DNA from: Trogon surrucura | Lineage: Eukaryota; Chordata; Aves; Trogoniformes; Trogonidae | Assembly: GCA_020746105.1 (NCBI GenBank) | Contig: CM036626.1 | Coordinates: 18,713,001 to 18,777,000, forward strand | Reading direction: 5' to 3' | Length of the DNA: 64,000 nucleotides | Shown: positions 1 through 10,957 of the stretch, piece by piece | How positions within the stretch are numbered: position 1 is the first letter of the stretch | How the letters are laid out: each line of letters opens with the position of its first letter | Position numbers and translations under genes: made by a program | The notes under the pieces: model-generated | Database searches by the model: none | Seen by the model: the letters and a program-made list of their open reading frames with translations, nothing else | What the model was told of the DNA's origin: nothing

Positions 1-454
1 CTGTGCTGGTTGTGGAGTGCCCTTTGGCTCCACAGCCTGCCCTTCAAACGAGGCTGTTAGCCTGCAAGCGCAGCATCCGAGGGCGTATAAACATCACCAA
101 CAGCTTTGCTGTGTGTCTGTACCTTATGTACGTTCACTGTGATTTTGCCTATGGGCCGTGGTACGCGCGGAGATTTGTGGCTGAAAGTCCACTGCCGTAA
201 ATCGTCTCCTGCAGGCAAAGCCTAGGTGCAAATGTGCTCCTCTAAACTCTCTTTAGATGCACACTGGAGCCGACATCTCAACTTCAAAGCTAAACTCAGT
301 GTGTCTTGTTTAAAGGAAACTTTTCAAGTTGATTGTTAAGCAAAATTAATCCCCCCACTGTGTCTTTTTGTGGGTTGAAACCAAAGGCTCTTGCAGCAAA
401 ACGGCTGAAGTTTTTAATCCCTTTTTAGAAAAGTAACTTCTTTAGACCAAAGGA

Positions 455-478
455 GAAAAAAAAAAGAAAAAAAAAAAG
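455..478. repeat. A-rich simple sequence
   Basis: Two runs of ten or more A separated by a single G. No transposon body recognisable on either side would make it a retroposon tail, so it is called simple low-complexity sequence. Confidence 0.75.
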
Positions 479-3470
479 AGGAAATGTAAGATGATTAAAC
501 AGGATTCTGCTGTTTTCCCCTAGTGTTCAGCATTTGCTGTTTCTGTTAGGTCATCAGCCACCATGAAACCACCATTTAATTTACAGACTGATTGCAGCAG
601 CTGCCTGAAGCCCTGCTCATAACCTCAAAAACTCAACTAGAAAAAAAAATTTCCAGATAAACTTAGTTTAATTTGCTCAATATATTTGTAATGGAACACG
701 GTATTGCAGATGGACATGCAAGTTCAAGATTTCATCTGCATTAGATAAGGGAAGAAAGTGCTACTTTATACAGCAGAAACTATTTTGGGTTTAATTCAAT
801 AAATTGTAATCATGTGCAGTATACTTGTGTTCACAACAAATGTCCCAGATATCCTGGAGAGAAAAACATAAAAGGCTCCATGTCTTTTTAGCTTTAGAGC
901 TGTTAATCTTTTTGAATTCATTGGTTTGGTTTCACTTAGTGTAGCACTTGGTGCATTTAGAGCATGACAGTTGGTTCAGTGAGCATGACTCTGCTGGGTC
1001 ATAGCAAACTGTGTTTTTCTAGCTCTAAGAAAAATCCCATCTGTCCTGGGAATATAGGTTTTGCCTGGTGAAGAAGGGAAAAAAACCAACCCTTTTCTTC
1101 TAGCTTGTGTTGTTGAAAGTCTCGCAGACATTAGTACGTACGTCTGCAGTAGGGTCACTTTGTTATTGTAGTTTTGAGCGCCTCGGTGTTTATTTTATGA
1201 AAACCAAACTGAAGCACAACTGAAACACCGATTGAAGTAGGCGGTCGTGGGGGGACTGCTGGGCTGGCGGGGGATGCTGCAGGAGGTGCCGATGTGACCC
1301 ACTGAGGATTTAAATCCTGACCCGAACTGCTGCTGATAGGACTGCGGGGCTGTTTTGTCTCTTCCCATGGCCGAGCTAAATCAGGTTGTGATCTGTTGTT
1401 TTTCATTTTGGAAGGGGAATGGAGCTGGAGGAGACGGATGGGAACTTTTCTCTGTATTATTCCAAGAGAGTAAAAATATACAGGCTCTTTTCCTGCGCGC
1501 TGGCTGTTGGACGGGAGCCACCAAAAAGTCTTAGCAAGTCCCTAAAATGTCTTAGCAATGTCCTCTGTCTTACTGATACTTTCCAGGAGACCCATCTTGT
1601 CAAATTATCCGTTGCCCCTCACCCTTGCAGACCTCATGCTGGAGCGGCCTGCAGGCAGAGCGTTATACCGGGGGCAGGAGATACCTTGAAAAAAGTTGTG
1701 TCTGCACATAGGCTTTGGTAGTGGTGCTCTGGTTTGTGGAGCCAGCTTGATAAGGGCAGGAGAGCCCCGCCGGCGTGGTGGGCCACGGTCTGAGCTCTCC
1801 TTTGGTTGCCTCGTCCCTGCTGAGGTGGAGGGGAGACGATGTGAGTGCAGTCTGGGCAGGGAGGGAGCAGAGATCAGAGTGCGTGAGAAGAGATCACCCG
1901 AGCTCTGCTGCCGAGCGAGGCTCCGCGTCCAGCAGCTGGTGCTGGAAGACTTGCTGCAGACTGAATATCCTTGAATATCTGACAAAGAGGTATAAGAGCT
2001 AAGCTGGCTGGGAAATCTCCTCCTAAGACTCTTCCTGCCCTGGCTCTGTTACAGGCTGAGGTCAGTGCTGGGCTGCCGGACTCTCTGGCTCTTCCTATAA
2101 AGTGAAGATTTCTGTAATTAGAATGAGTCCAAATATTTCTGTTTGCCTCATGTGCTTTTCATTATTTGTTGTTTATTTTCCTGCCTGAAATTGTTAAGCT
2201 GCTCATGGCAGGAAACATTTGCATGAACAAATATTTTGCTAGTTGTGCTCCGATCCGGAAATCACCCAGCAGGGACATTGTTTTTCGTTGCTCTCACTCT
2301 CTCTTTTTAAAAACTAATTCGGAGCTCCATTACCCAGCATGGGGCACCAGTCATTGGCATTTCAGTGAGAAATCTCTAATGATAACTGAGTAGCAGTTGG
2401 CTTTCTATTGAAAGTCATTGAGACATCCCACCTGTCACAGCAAATTTACACATTCATATGCTAAAAAGCTCTGAATCAGCTGGTGTTATGTTTCCTTTCC
2501 GAGCCAGATTGTTTGCCTCTTGCTCTCCCTGAGTAGCAGATATTTCCTCCAGGATTTCTACTGGAGTAAATACTGGCAGGTGAGCGAGCGCTTACAAGCT
2601 GGTCCTCAGCGATTTGGTCTTTCGGATGTGACAGGAGGCAGAAGTTCACCACCTGGACGTGGTGTCCTCTGGTGGAAATGGCAGTGCTTCTGGGCAAACC
2701 CTGAATCCGGTGCTGATTTTGGGACTGATTGTGCCAGAGGGTGAGATCTCTGGGCTCATACTGTGTCCCAGGTTTTCAAGGATACCTAGACACAGCTCCA
2801 TTTGCAGTTACAAGGCTTAATTGATTTAGGAACATGCATTTCATTTTCAAAAGATGATCCTGAGTCTGGTGGCCTGAGACATTGCACCCTTCATCCCGTG
2901 CAGAGGCATCTGGCTAGACAGATGCCTACATCAGCTCCGTGCACACCCGGAAGAAGTTGGCGTAGTTGTGTGGAAAATAATGCATCTGACCCCTGTGCAG
3001 GGCTAATTCCCCACGGTGAGGCACCCTTCAGTGTGGTCACAAGCTTCCCAGGCTAGAGCCGGCTAAGCTGGGGTACGGGCAGAGGACATATGTGTCTGTC
3101 TACACCCCACGGTGTAGTAAAGACTTTTTTTGAGCTGTCTGAGCCTCTAGGCCTTTGAGAGGCTGCAGTGCTTTCACTGTGACTGAACTTCGTAACTTCG
3201 AGCCCATCAGCCTCTTGGTTCTCAGGATTTTCGGGATCAATCGCTGATACCGCAGACAGCGTTACTGCCTCTCGTGTTTGCTGCGACAGGACTGATGGCT
3301 GAAGCAGTCCTGTTGGGCACGGTCTGGGAGTGATGTTCTGTGATTCATCTGCTTTATTCTGAAATACCCCAGCCTGGAAAAGCAGAGAGCCCGATGTCAG
3401 TGACTGCCCACCCTATGTGTGTTGGCATGAGCCTGTGGTTCCCCACGTCCCCAATACTGTTTTTGTGGGG

Positions 3471-3496
3471 TTTATTTTTTTTTATTTTTTTTTTTT
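3471..3496. repeat. T-rich simple sequence
   Basis: A tract of about 26 bases that is all T except for two A interruptions. It could be the complement of a retroposon A-tail on the minus strand, but no LINE or SINE body is recognisable beside it. Confidence 0.7.
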
Positions 3497-3775
3497 AACA
3501 AAACAACTAATTCAGTATTAAGAATTTGGACTGTAGCCACCTGACGGAGGACTGGCTCACAACGTGAATGACAAGTAATTGAGCGGCAGATGTGTGATTT
3601 GTCATTATTAGGGCGGCATTTGTGCTGGCAGCTGCTGATGGTGGAGGCTGGGCTGAGGCTGGCGGCGATGGTGGATCCAACACTGCCACCTTCTGATAAT
3701 GTGGCGAGAGATACGGACAGGTTCAAGTCCTCTTGCGATGCCAGACTTTGCAGATGCACACTGAGACACCCCAGG

Positions 3776-3815
3776 GAAGCCTGGAAGCATCACACGAAGC
3801 CTGGAAGCATCACAC
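3776..3815. repeat. Two-copy 20-bp tandem repeat
   Basis: The 20-mer GAAGCCTGGAAGCATCACAC occurs twice, head to tail and identical, at 3776-3795 and 3796-3815. Identity between the copies suggests a recent local duplication or a variable-number repeat. The unit itself contains a shorter echo, GAAGC twice. Confidence 0.9.
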
Positions 3816-4272
3816 GCCTCGACTTTTGTGGTCCTGCAGTTCCTCAGATCAGACATTACGTTTCTTAAGTCTTGTGTCCTGCAGCATGTCAGTATGCACA
3901 GGCATGTGGTGTTAACGTGTGAGGAAAAATATTAGTGTTAAGTGTTTATGTGATAGGAATAGGCATACCTTTCAAATGTTTCTGCTGAAGAACTATATTG
4001 GGGGTATTGTTGATACACAAAATCTAGTTCCATATATAAATCAGTCTGGCTTGCATCGGGAAGTCATTGAATAAAGTGAAACAATTGTAATGAAAAAGTG
4101 AAATAGTGTAAAGTGGGAATTTGCACGTTGAGATAAACTATTCTGTTGTTCCGGGACGGACTAGGCAGTGGCTGATGTTTCTTAGGGCTAAATTTTTTCA
4201 TCTGATAAAAAGACCAGCTGAGAGATGTTTGGGCCTTAATAGGTCGTACAGCCTGGAAAACATTCTTACAGG

Positions 4273-4476
4273 ATCATAGAACGGTTTGGGCTGGAAGGGA
4301 CCTTAAAGATCATCCAGTTCCAGCCTCCCCTGCCGTGGGCAGGGACACCTCCCACCAGACCAGGTTGCTCCAAGCCCCATCCAACCCAGCCTTGGACACT
4401 TCCAGGGATGGGGCAGCTCCTCTGGACAACCTGTGCCAGTGCCTTACCACCCTCATAGTGAAGAACTAATTCTTTT
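4273..4476 (-). mobile_element. CR1 LINE fragment, 3' end
   Basis: Read on the plus strand this begins ATCATAGAACGGTTTGGGCT and continues through the reverse complement of the CR1 3' region. The conserved segments about a ground-beetle-like 'ccctgccgtgggcagggacacctcccac' block, the run of GCTCCAAGCCCCATCCAACC and TTCCAGGGATGGGGCAGC are all present in the expected order. The element is therefore on the minus strand with its 3' end at the low coordinate. Only about 200 bp remain, a typical 5'-truncated copy. It is moderately diverged, so not a very recent insertion. It carries no intact coding sequence, because this part is mostly the last ORF2 codons and the 3' UTR. Confidence 0.93.
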
Positions 4477-4530
4477 TTAAGGAGAACTAATTATTTTTTT
4501 AACTAATTCTTAACTAATTCCTAATTCTTT
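4464..4530. repeat. Degenerate AACTAATT repeat cluster
   Basis: The octamer AACTAATT occurs at 4464, 4485, 4501 and 4512, with a shorter CTAATT at 4521, separated by T-rich spacers of uneven length. It starts where the neighbouring CR1 match fades out. In many CR1 copies this position holds a TTCTTCCTAATATCTAA-like stretch, so the cluster may have grown by slippage from that motif. Confidence 0.75.
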
Positions 4531-5892
4531 TTGCATCCTAGGTGATGCACGTTGATATACTGAAGAATTTTGTACAGCTCGTGCTGATAGATCTCGAAGG
4601 AGATGTCCTCTGAGGAACCACGTGTGATCAGAGTGGTTCCAAAGAATGTTTATCAATGTGGCGATAGGTGCTTTATATACATAAATATAAATATATATAT
4701 AGGAGCTTCTGGTCTGGTGCTGGCGTGAATAACGCCGACACTTGGAGCGTTAACCCGCATTGGCTTCCATATGTGCGAGGCCTCTAACGACGTGGTTGTA
4801 CATATGTGCTCTTGCACATGGATCCACTAACCTCAAGATCCCCATGCAAGCATTAGCACTTGAGAGCGTATGTAAATTTATGACATTCCCCAAAGGATTT
4901 GGGTTCTATAAATTTAAAATACTGGCAGGCTGGGACAAATATAATCCAGCTTCCATATGTTTCCTGGTACATAAGAAAGAAAATAAGCATATTTTCATTA
5001 CACCCACACAATGAAAACTCAAGCCACTACAACATCTCTTTTCCATTTGAAGAACAGCCGTTCATTTGATATCTTCTGTTAACATCAGGCTTCTGGGCTG
5101 AGCAGAGCTAGTGCAGTGTTAATTAGTCCTTAAGGCTACAAGCAAGAGGAGAACAATGTGTGAAATAGGCCAGAGGGTGGAGTGGTTATCTTTGTGTTGC
5201 TCTGCTATCTTCCCAGCCTTCTCCTTGCTGTAACTCAAATGATGATGCTCCCTTTCTTCCTGAGATGAGTCCTCTTCCATTCACTCCTTAATTCCTCCCC
5301 TAACCTTCCCGCTCTGGATCAGCTTCAGACCGGGCCTGATTACACGATGGATTGGTTCAGTCTTTTCCACTGTTCTTGATGAGTAGCCATGGTCTGTCCA
5401 CGCTGGCTGGACATGTGGAGGAAGAAAAACATATGAGTGACAGCAGGACTCTGAATTTTTAGACAAAGTGACCTATTTATTATAATTTATAATTTTGTAA
5501 TGAAACAGCACTCTCAGCAGTTGGTTTTCATAATATTGCATTTTGTTTACATTTTTACGACCCTCTGGTACATGCATCACTGTCTCTCATGTCCTTCCAT
5601 TGATGTCCCTTCACTGATACCCTTTCTTCTGTCATACATTTGCATTTCTTTCTTCATGCTTACGGGAGGAGCTCCTCTTGCAGATTCACACAATGCGTAC
5701 ATTCCTTCAAAACTTCCATAAAACTCCCTGTGGCTGGTTGATACGCATCAGAAATCTACAGATGATACAGAGGCACAGCTTGGCTGGCTGATCAGGGTTA
5801 CCTTGAAGGCCCTGCTGGCTTATGTGTATCCTTAGACTGTCTCTTGCCTTTTTTTAATTGCAAACCACCTTGGGGTGGGTCGTGTCTTCATG
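4531..5892. other. Unique non-coding sequence between two CR1 fragments
   Basis: No coding exon or RNA gene is supported. There is an AT-rich stretch near 4675-4702 with TATA-type alternation. The open frames here are under 90 codons and unassigned. Confidence 0.55.
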
Positions 5893-5940
5893 TCATAGAA
5901 TCATAGAATGGCCTGGGCTGGAAGGGACCTTAGAGATCAT
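5893..5940 (-). mobile_element. CR1 LINE 3' terminal fragment (about 48 bp)
   Basis: CATAGAATCATAGAATGG followed by GGCTGGAAGGGACCTTAGAG is the reverse complement of the CR1 3' terminus, including the duplicated ATTCTATG end signal. The match stops abruptly after about 48 bp, so this is an extremely 5'-truncated insertion on the minus strand, with its 3' end at 5893. Confidence 0.88.
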
Positions 5941-8146
5941 TTTAAAGTCTTTGTACAGCAGGTCAAAGCACTTGTCCAGAGCTCCCAGGTCTTGCAGTAG
6001 TAGGACTAATAAGAATGTTCCGGAGGTCTGACAGTATTTAAAAGGGTCTCTTTGCACACAAATCATCTCTAAAATAGTTTTCAGAACAGCAGGATTTTGC
6101 CTCGCATGTTTGCTTTTATATCATTGAGTTCTTTTGAAATATTTACTGTGTTTTGGAGTGGTTAAATGAATAGATTTTGGTATTCCCTCCAGAGCACTGT
6201 GTTATTAAACCTGCTTGTGTAAGGCCAGACATTGCCATGGAGGAAGGCAGTGCAGAGCTCTGCGGCTAACGAAGCAAAGCCGTTACGTATTGCACCTCCT
6301 CCCAGAGATGCTCAGCATCTATATGTGAGCATGAAGTGGAATAGCTGGCTCCTCGGTGGGTGTTTTAAAAGGCAGCAGATGGTTCATCCTATGGTTTGAG
6401 AAGGGCTCGGCTTCATTTGTCACCACCCTGGAAAGGAAGGCTGCAATGCTTTCCCATAACTATAGCCTTCAAAGTTTGCATAATACGAAGCAATATTAGC
6501 AAAGCCAATGTGATGTCAACACTATAATCTTGGTGGGGTTTGAATTTTCATATTTTCTGGTATTCTGATGCTTGAAAACAGGCACTCAATGACTTTGTGG
6601 GAGAGTTAGGAAGACAGAGGACTAAATGCTTATCTGAAGCTGACTGGTGATATATCGGACATGAATTTCCCAAGTACAAGGGAGCACTCTCATCTCTACC
6701 CACTAGACAATGATCTCAGAAAGACTGTCTGTCCTCATCTGGAGGGGTCTGTTGCTTTTGGCTGTAGAGATTCAGTCATATCACAAGGGGTACGTAGTGC
6801 GTGTGTCTCTTTCTCACAGCATCACTGCGTGAAAAGCTCCTAGGAAGTTTTATGTCTCTGAGCATGTGTGTGACTCGGATACAGACAATCCTTATAAATA
6901 CTTATTCCATATTTACACAATATTTACGCAACAGATTTGCTCTTTTCACAGACAGAAATTTCCAAGGACTCCAGTGAAAGTGCAGATTTCTGTGATCTGT
7001 TTTGGTAAACAAGACTTCTCTGCTACTGAGTAAGATGCAGTTAGGAAGCGAATACACCACAATATCTGCTGCACAGGCAGTTACAGCCGCCAAGGGCTGT
7101 CCTCCAGCTCCTCCACGGATTTGAAATTCAAATCACTTGGATGGCCCTTACTGCTGTTATTCATCCAAAAACCTCAAAACCCCCAATGCGCCTCTATCCA
7201 TCTCTGAAATTACGAAGGGTGTATTGGTCTGGAAAGGGGAAAGAAATACCCTGAAACAGCACTGAAGGGAGTTGTTACGTGCAGCGGGCAGAGCCAGGAT
7301 GCTTGCTGCTCGCTCTCTGTCCTCAGCTCACCTCCTGCAGAGAGCTCTGCCCGTCAGTGATGGGCAATGGCAGCGTATTTTTGAAATGATTGGGTTTTGC
7401 TGTGTTGCTGTTGCTCGTCGGATGGTCTGCTATGGAGCAACACGGTTCTGTAAAAAGGGAAGAAGTTGGTGTAACTCCAGCTGCATGCACTTGCTGGCCT
7501 AAGCCAGATGCAAAAGGATTTTTAAAGGCGTGAGACTTCAGCACTGAAATTGGGCCTAAATGTTGCTTTGGGGTTTTGAAAGTTTGACTTAAATTTCTAA
7601 GGCACTTGGGCATTATTGAACACATCCCCCTGGAGCTGTATGGACTCTGTTTCTGGCCACCTTTGCATTTAATTTTCAGATGGTGGTTCGAACGTGTATT
7701 ACCATGACCTGGAAAAAGAGAATTGCGTTAAATAGTGATGGGGGCACTGGGGCTATTTTTCGTGCTGTGTGCCAGAAGGTGTTTGAATAATTTGACAGCA
7801 GATTTTCTTATTGTTCTTCACCTTGATTTATTTCCATTCTTGAACTTTCTCCCTGTGGAGAATCCAGTTACAGTTTTTCCTCCTGAGCTGTATGCAGAGA
7901 GCCAGCCTCCTATGACTGCTCTCTAGACATACTCAACAGATCAACAAAATCACTGTTTTTTTCCTGTTTGTGTGGAACTGGGAAGACAAATAGAAGTTAC
8001 TCTGAAACATGAGATTTTGGAAAGAGGGGGAGAAGAAATTTAGAACAAGGGCCACCCAAAGTATTTCCAAGTTCAGGATTGCAGTGAAAACAAACACAGC
8101 AAAAACGATGTGCTTCGGATTAGTTACATAAATTAGCTGGTATTGT

Positions 8147-8162
8147 TCTTTTTTTTTTTTTT
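8147..8162. repeat. Pyrimidine (T-rich) tract
   Basis: TTCT followed by an uninterrupted run of T that ends in TTCCAG. It is low-complexity sequence. It also resembles a splice acceptor tract, which is discussed as a finding. Confidence 0.7.
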
Positions 8163-9123
8163 CCAGGCCAAATGATTTATTGGTTTATCCCACACAATGT
8201 TAAATGTAAATTGGAAATGTGTAAAATTACATTTGACTGTGGAGCACACAATATGTACTCAGTTGGTAAGCAAAGTTAGTCCCATATGTTCTATACATTA
8301 AGGGTACATAGTTACAGTGTTATGGCATGAAATGCCAGCTGTTAGGCCATGATATGAATGATCTACAGATTGAGAGCTATCAAATGTATGAATCTGTGAA
8401 CAACTGAATAATGAACATATTGAAAAGATTGTGACATTAGCAGACCAGCTGTAGAGTGCACAACTGCTCCGTTTTCCTGTTGGCTGCATAATAAAAGCAA
8501 GTTACATTCCTGACTTCAGAAAGAGTAGGGCCAGATCTCCGAAGTAAAGGAAATTCAGGGGGGTTTAGGTACCGAAATCCAGAGCTGAACCCGCAAGTCT
8601 CCACCTGCAAACCCTTCTCCCTGCTTGAGTGACCCAAGCTTTTGCAGCTTCTCCTGCCCTGCGCTTCTGGTCAAAAGGCATCATGATCCATGCCCGTTCC
8701 CTTCCCACGCTGTGTTTTGGGAGCGGGAGAGAGGGCAGTTCTGAGAACAACTTGGCCAAGATAAGGGTTTTGCTGCTTGGTTTGTGAATCCAGACTAGTC
8801 GTAGGATGTAGGGAACTTTGCTTCTAGGAGTTAGGATGGAGCCTAGCTCCTGAGAGGCTTCAGCCAGTTCCCTCTGGAGTGAACCCAGGGCTCTGGGGTG
8901 TGAAAACCAACATTCATGTGTGACTTGAAGCCATTGAGAAGTGCAGAGAGCACAGAGGAAAGTGAAATCCATTGCTGGGCATGCCACTGTCACGTCATAT
9001 GCTTTTCGTTTAACTTCATATTTATTTCGTATTCTAACACAAACCATTGTCGTTATGATGGAAGCAGTTTTGTACCACCTATTATTCTTTTTGTTTAACA
9101 TTGAACATCAGGATTGTGGCCAA

Positions 9124-9159
9124 GTGTGTGTGCATGTATATACATCCGCGTGTGTACAT
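9124..9159. repeat. Alternating purine-pyrimidine simple sequence
   Basis: Bases 9124-9145 alternate strictly purine-pyrimidine (GT, then CA/TA steps). After a one-base break, alternation resumes at 9147-9159 with a CGCG core. It is a degenerate GT/TA microsatellite with potential to adopt Z-DNA. Confidence 0.7.
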
Positions 9160-10940
9160 TTGTCAGTGGTAGCTGAACAAGCCCTGCCATTCCAACCCTA
9201 CTGCACAACACCTGCACTTCTGCAGGATGTTTACTGACGGATGACAGTTTTCCAAACATTTCCCTTTCCCACATATTGAATTTGCGCTGCGTTTATTTAT
9301 TTCTTATATAATTTGTGCCTCTTCCAATTCATTCTGTCCTGTGTTTTCCTTATCGGTGTCAGTTGTAGTCAATTACTTGCGTAAAAAGATTGAGGACCTA
9401 ATTTATGGCACGATGACATACAGTAGATACGCTGCTCCCGTTAGAACCTGGTGAAACCTCTTTATTAATTTTCTCGGTGTGCCAAGTCCAAGTCACAGAG
9501 GGTAGACCTTTGATGAATAAAGCATATTTTCTTACTTAGCTCCATTCCTAACTAGCTCAACTTCTAGAAATAACATTGGTTGGCCAGTGAAAACACTTCT
9601 TTGATAGTGGGAGGAATTTCAGATAAAAAACAGCTGGGTAAGTTTTTTTAGACGAAAGGAAACAACTTTGAACTCTGCAGACAGTGTAGTTTAAACCCAA
9701 GCAGATGTGGTTTAATCTTGTTTTTGATCTTCTTGTAGGTTTTCTTTTAAAATGCATCCATGTGCACAGAAATGATGACTTTCAGATGTCTTGACATAAT
9801 TTGTTAGAGTATCACCTTGGCGCATAAATCTTCTGTGCCAAATACTTCACGTCTTTGAACGTGGACTGAAAGGTACCAGAGAGAATTTATGTTGTTCTCC
9901 TGGTGCTATCCTGCAACTGTGTAGAAGAAACAGTATCATCATACGAATGTTAAGCCTGTAAAATTAGAAGCTCAGATGTGTTTTTCTCATTCCCAATAAA
10001 TCTTTTTACCGTGAAGGCCTAAAGGAACTCTAAGACAGAAAAGACAATATCAGGCTTATTCCAAATTAGCAGACCCCTTTGATCTGAGCCCAGCCCTCTC
10101 GTACTTTGATAGCTATTAGTCACATCTGGCATTTTCATATGCTAATTTCCCTCTCCTTTCCCCGTATATTAACAGAAATTGAAGTAAACATATAAACAGA
10201 CTTCCTTTCAATAGATAATCAACTTTTCATATAAATGTGGCAGTGACACTGTCTTTCAGCACATGTTCCAATCACCACTAAACTTCAAAGCTCTGTGCAA
10301 TCAAGACCTGCTTCTTCCCTACAGCCAAATCAGAGAATTGAATACGAGAGGGCTGGCTACAGATGTGACTCGGCACAGATGTGAGCATCTCTTTCTCCAC
10401 GTCTCCTTTCCCTACTAAAATCAGGGTGGAAAAGATTTAGAGCTGCAGAAGACCAGGAGGCAGCCAGCATAAAGAACAACCTCTTCTGTGCTTGGCAGAA
10501 GTGAAGAGCACTCTGAAAAGAAACAATAACACATTGGTGCCTTAAACAGAGGTTCCAGAGCTGAAGCAAGTACTATCCATAGCTGGGAAGAACAGTAACT
10601 TAGAGACATTTTTGCAAACGGGTACATATTTTTGGCAAGTCTCACATTTGGCCCCCAGGTCTCCAAAATATTCAGACATTTCGCGCACGTTGAAGCCAAG
10701 GGGAATTAGTCATTCAAATATTTTTTGAGTATCCGAGCCTTGTTGTGTTTTCCTAAAGCCTCTGTTTCTGGGTTGAAGATACTATATGAGACTCAACAAG
10801 AGGAAATTGTGTTTTCTGATCTTCAGGGTGGAAGGAAAAATATATAAGATGTAATGTGTCATAATGAAAAAAAAATTATCTTAAACAGGTTTTCTGATCT
10901 CTCGTCATTCTTTTGGGTGGACTGATTTGCCATTTTAGAA

Positions 10941-10957
10941 CAGAATCATAGAATCAT
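10941..10957 (-). mobile_element. Possible CR1 3' tip (minimal remnant)
   Basis: AGAATCATAGAATCAT matches the reverse complement of the CR1 duplicated 3' octamer, but the sequence after it does not continue into CR1. At 17 bp this could be chance, so it is reported only as a possible remnant. Confidence 0.3.

Larger units (their letters stand above)
1..4272. other. Unique non-coding sequence, no gene recognised
   Basis: I see no coding exon, RNA gene or full transposon here. Open frames on both strands are about 126 codons or shorter, overlap one another on opposite strands, and match no family I recognise. The stretch is ordinary AT-leaning vertebrate DNA with an A-rich tract near 455-478, a T-rich tract near 3471-3496 and a short tandem duplication at 3776-3815, listed separately. 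It could be intergenic or intronic. Confidence 0.6.
5941..10940. other. Unique non-coding sequence, no gene recognised
   Basis: No gene is supported. Contents noted: a T-rich pyrimidine tract at 8147-8162 followed by CAG; a more GC-rich patch at 8520-8935 that supports a 178-codon minus-strand open frame (8565-9101) with no recognisable domain; and an alternating purine-pyrimidine stretch near 9124-9159. The patch at 8520-8935 has the look of an old amniote interspersed repeat, but I cannot name a family. Confidence 0.5.

Noticed and set aside
7684-7695. GGTTCGAAC, similar to a tRNA T-loop
   Set aside because: No matching T-stem, no acceptor stem and no A/B box spacing upstream.
8565-9101. 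178-codon minus-strand open frame
   Set aside because: No recognisable domain; it spans a GC-richer patch and an AT-rich flank with no splice or promoter context, and shorter frames overlap it on the plus strand.
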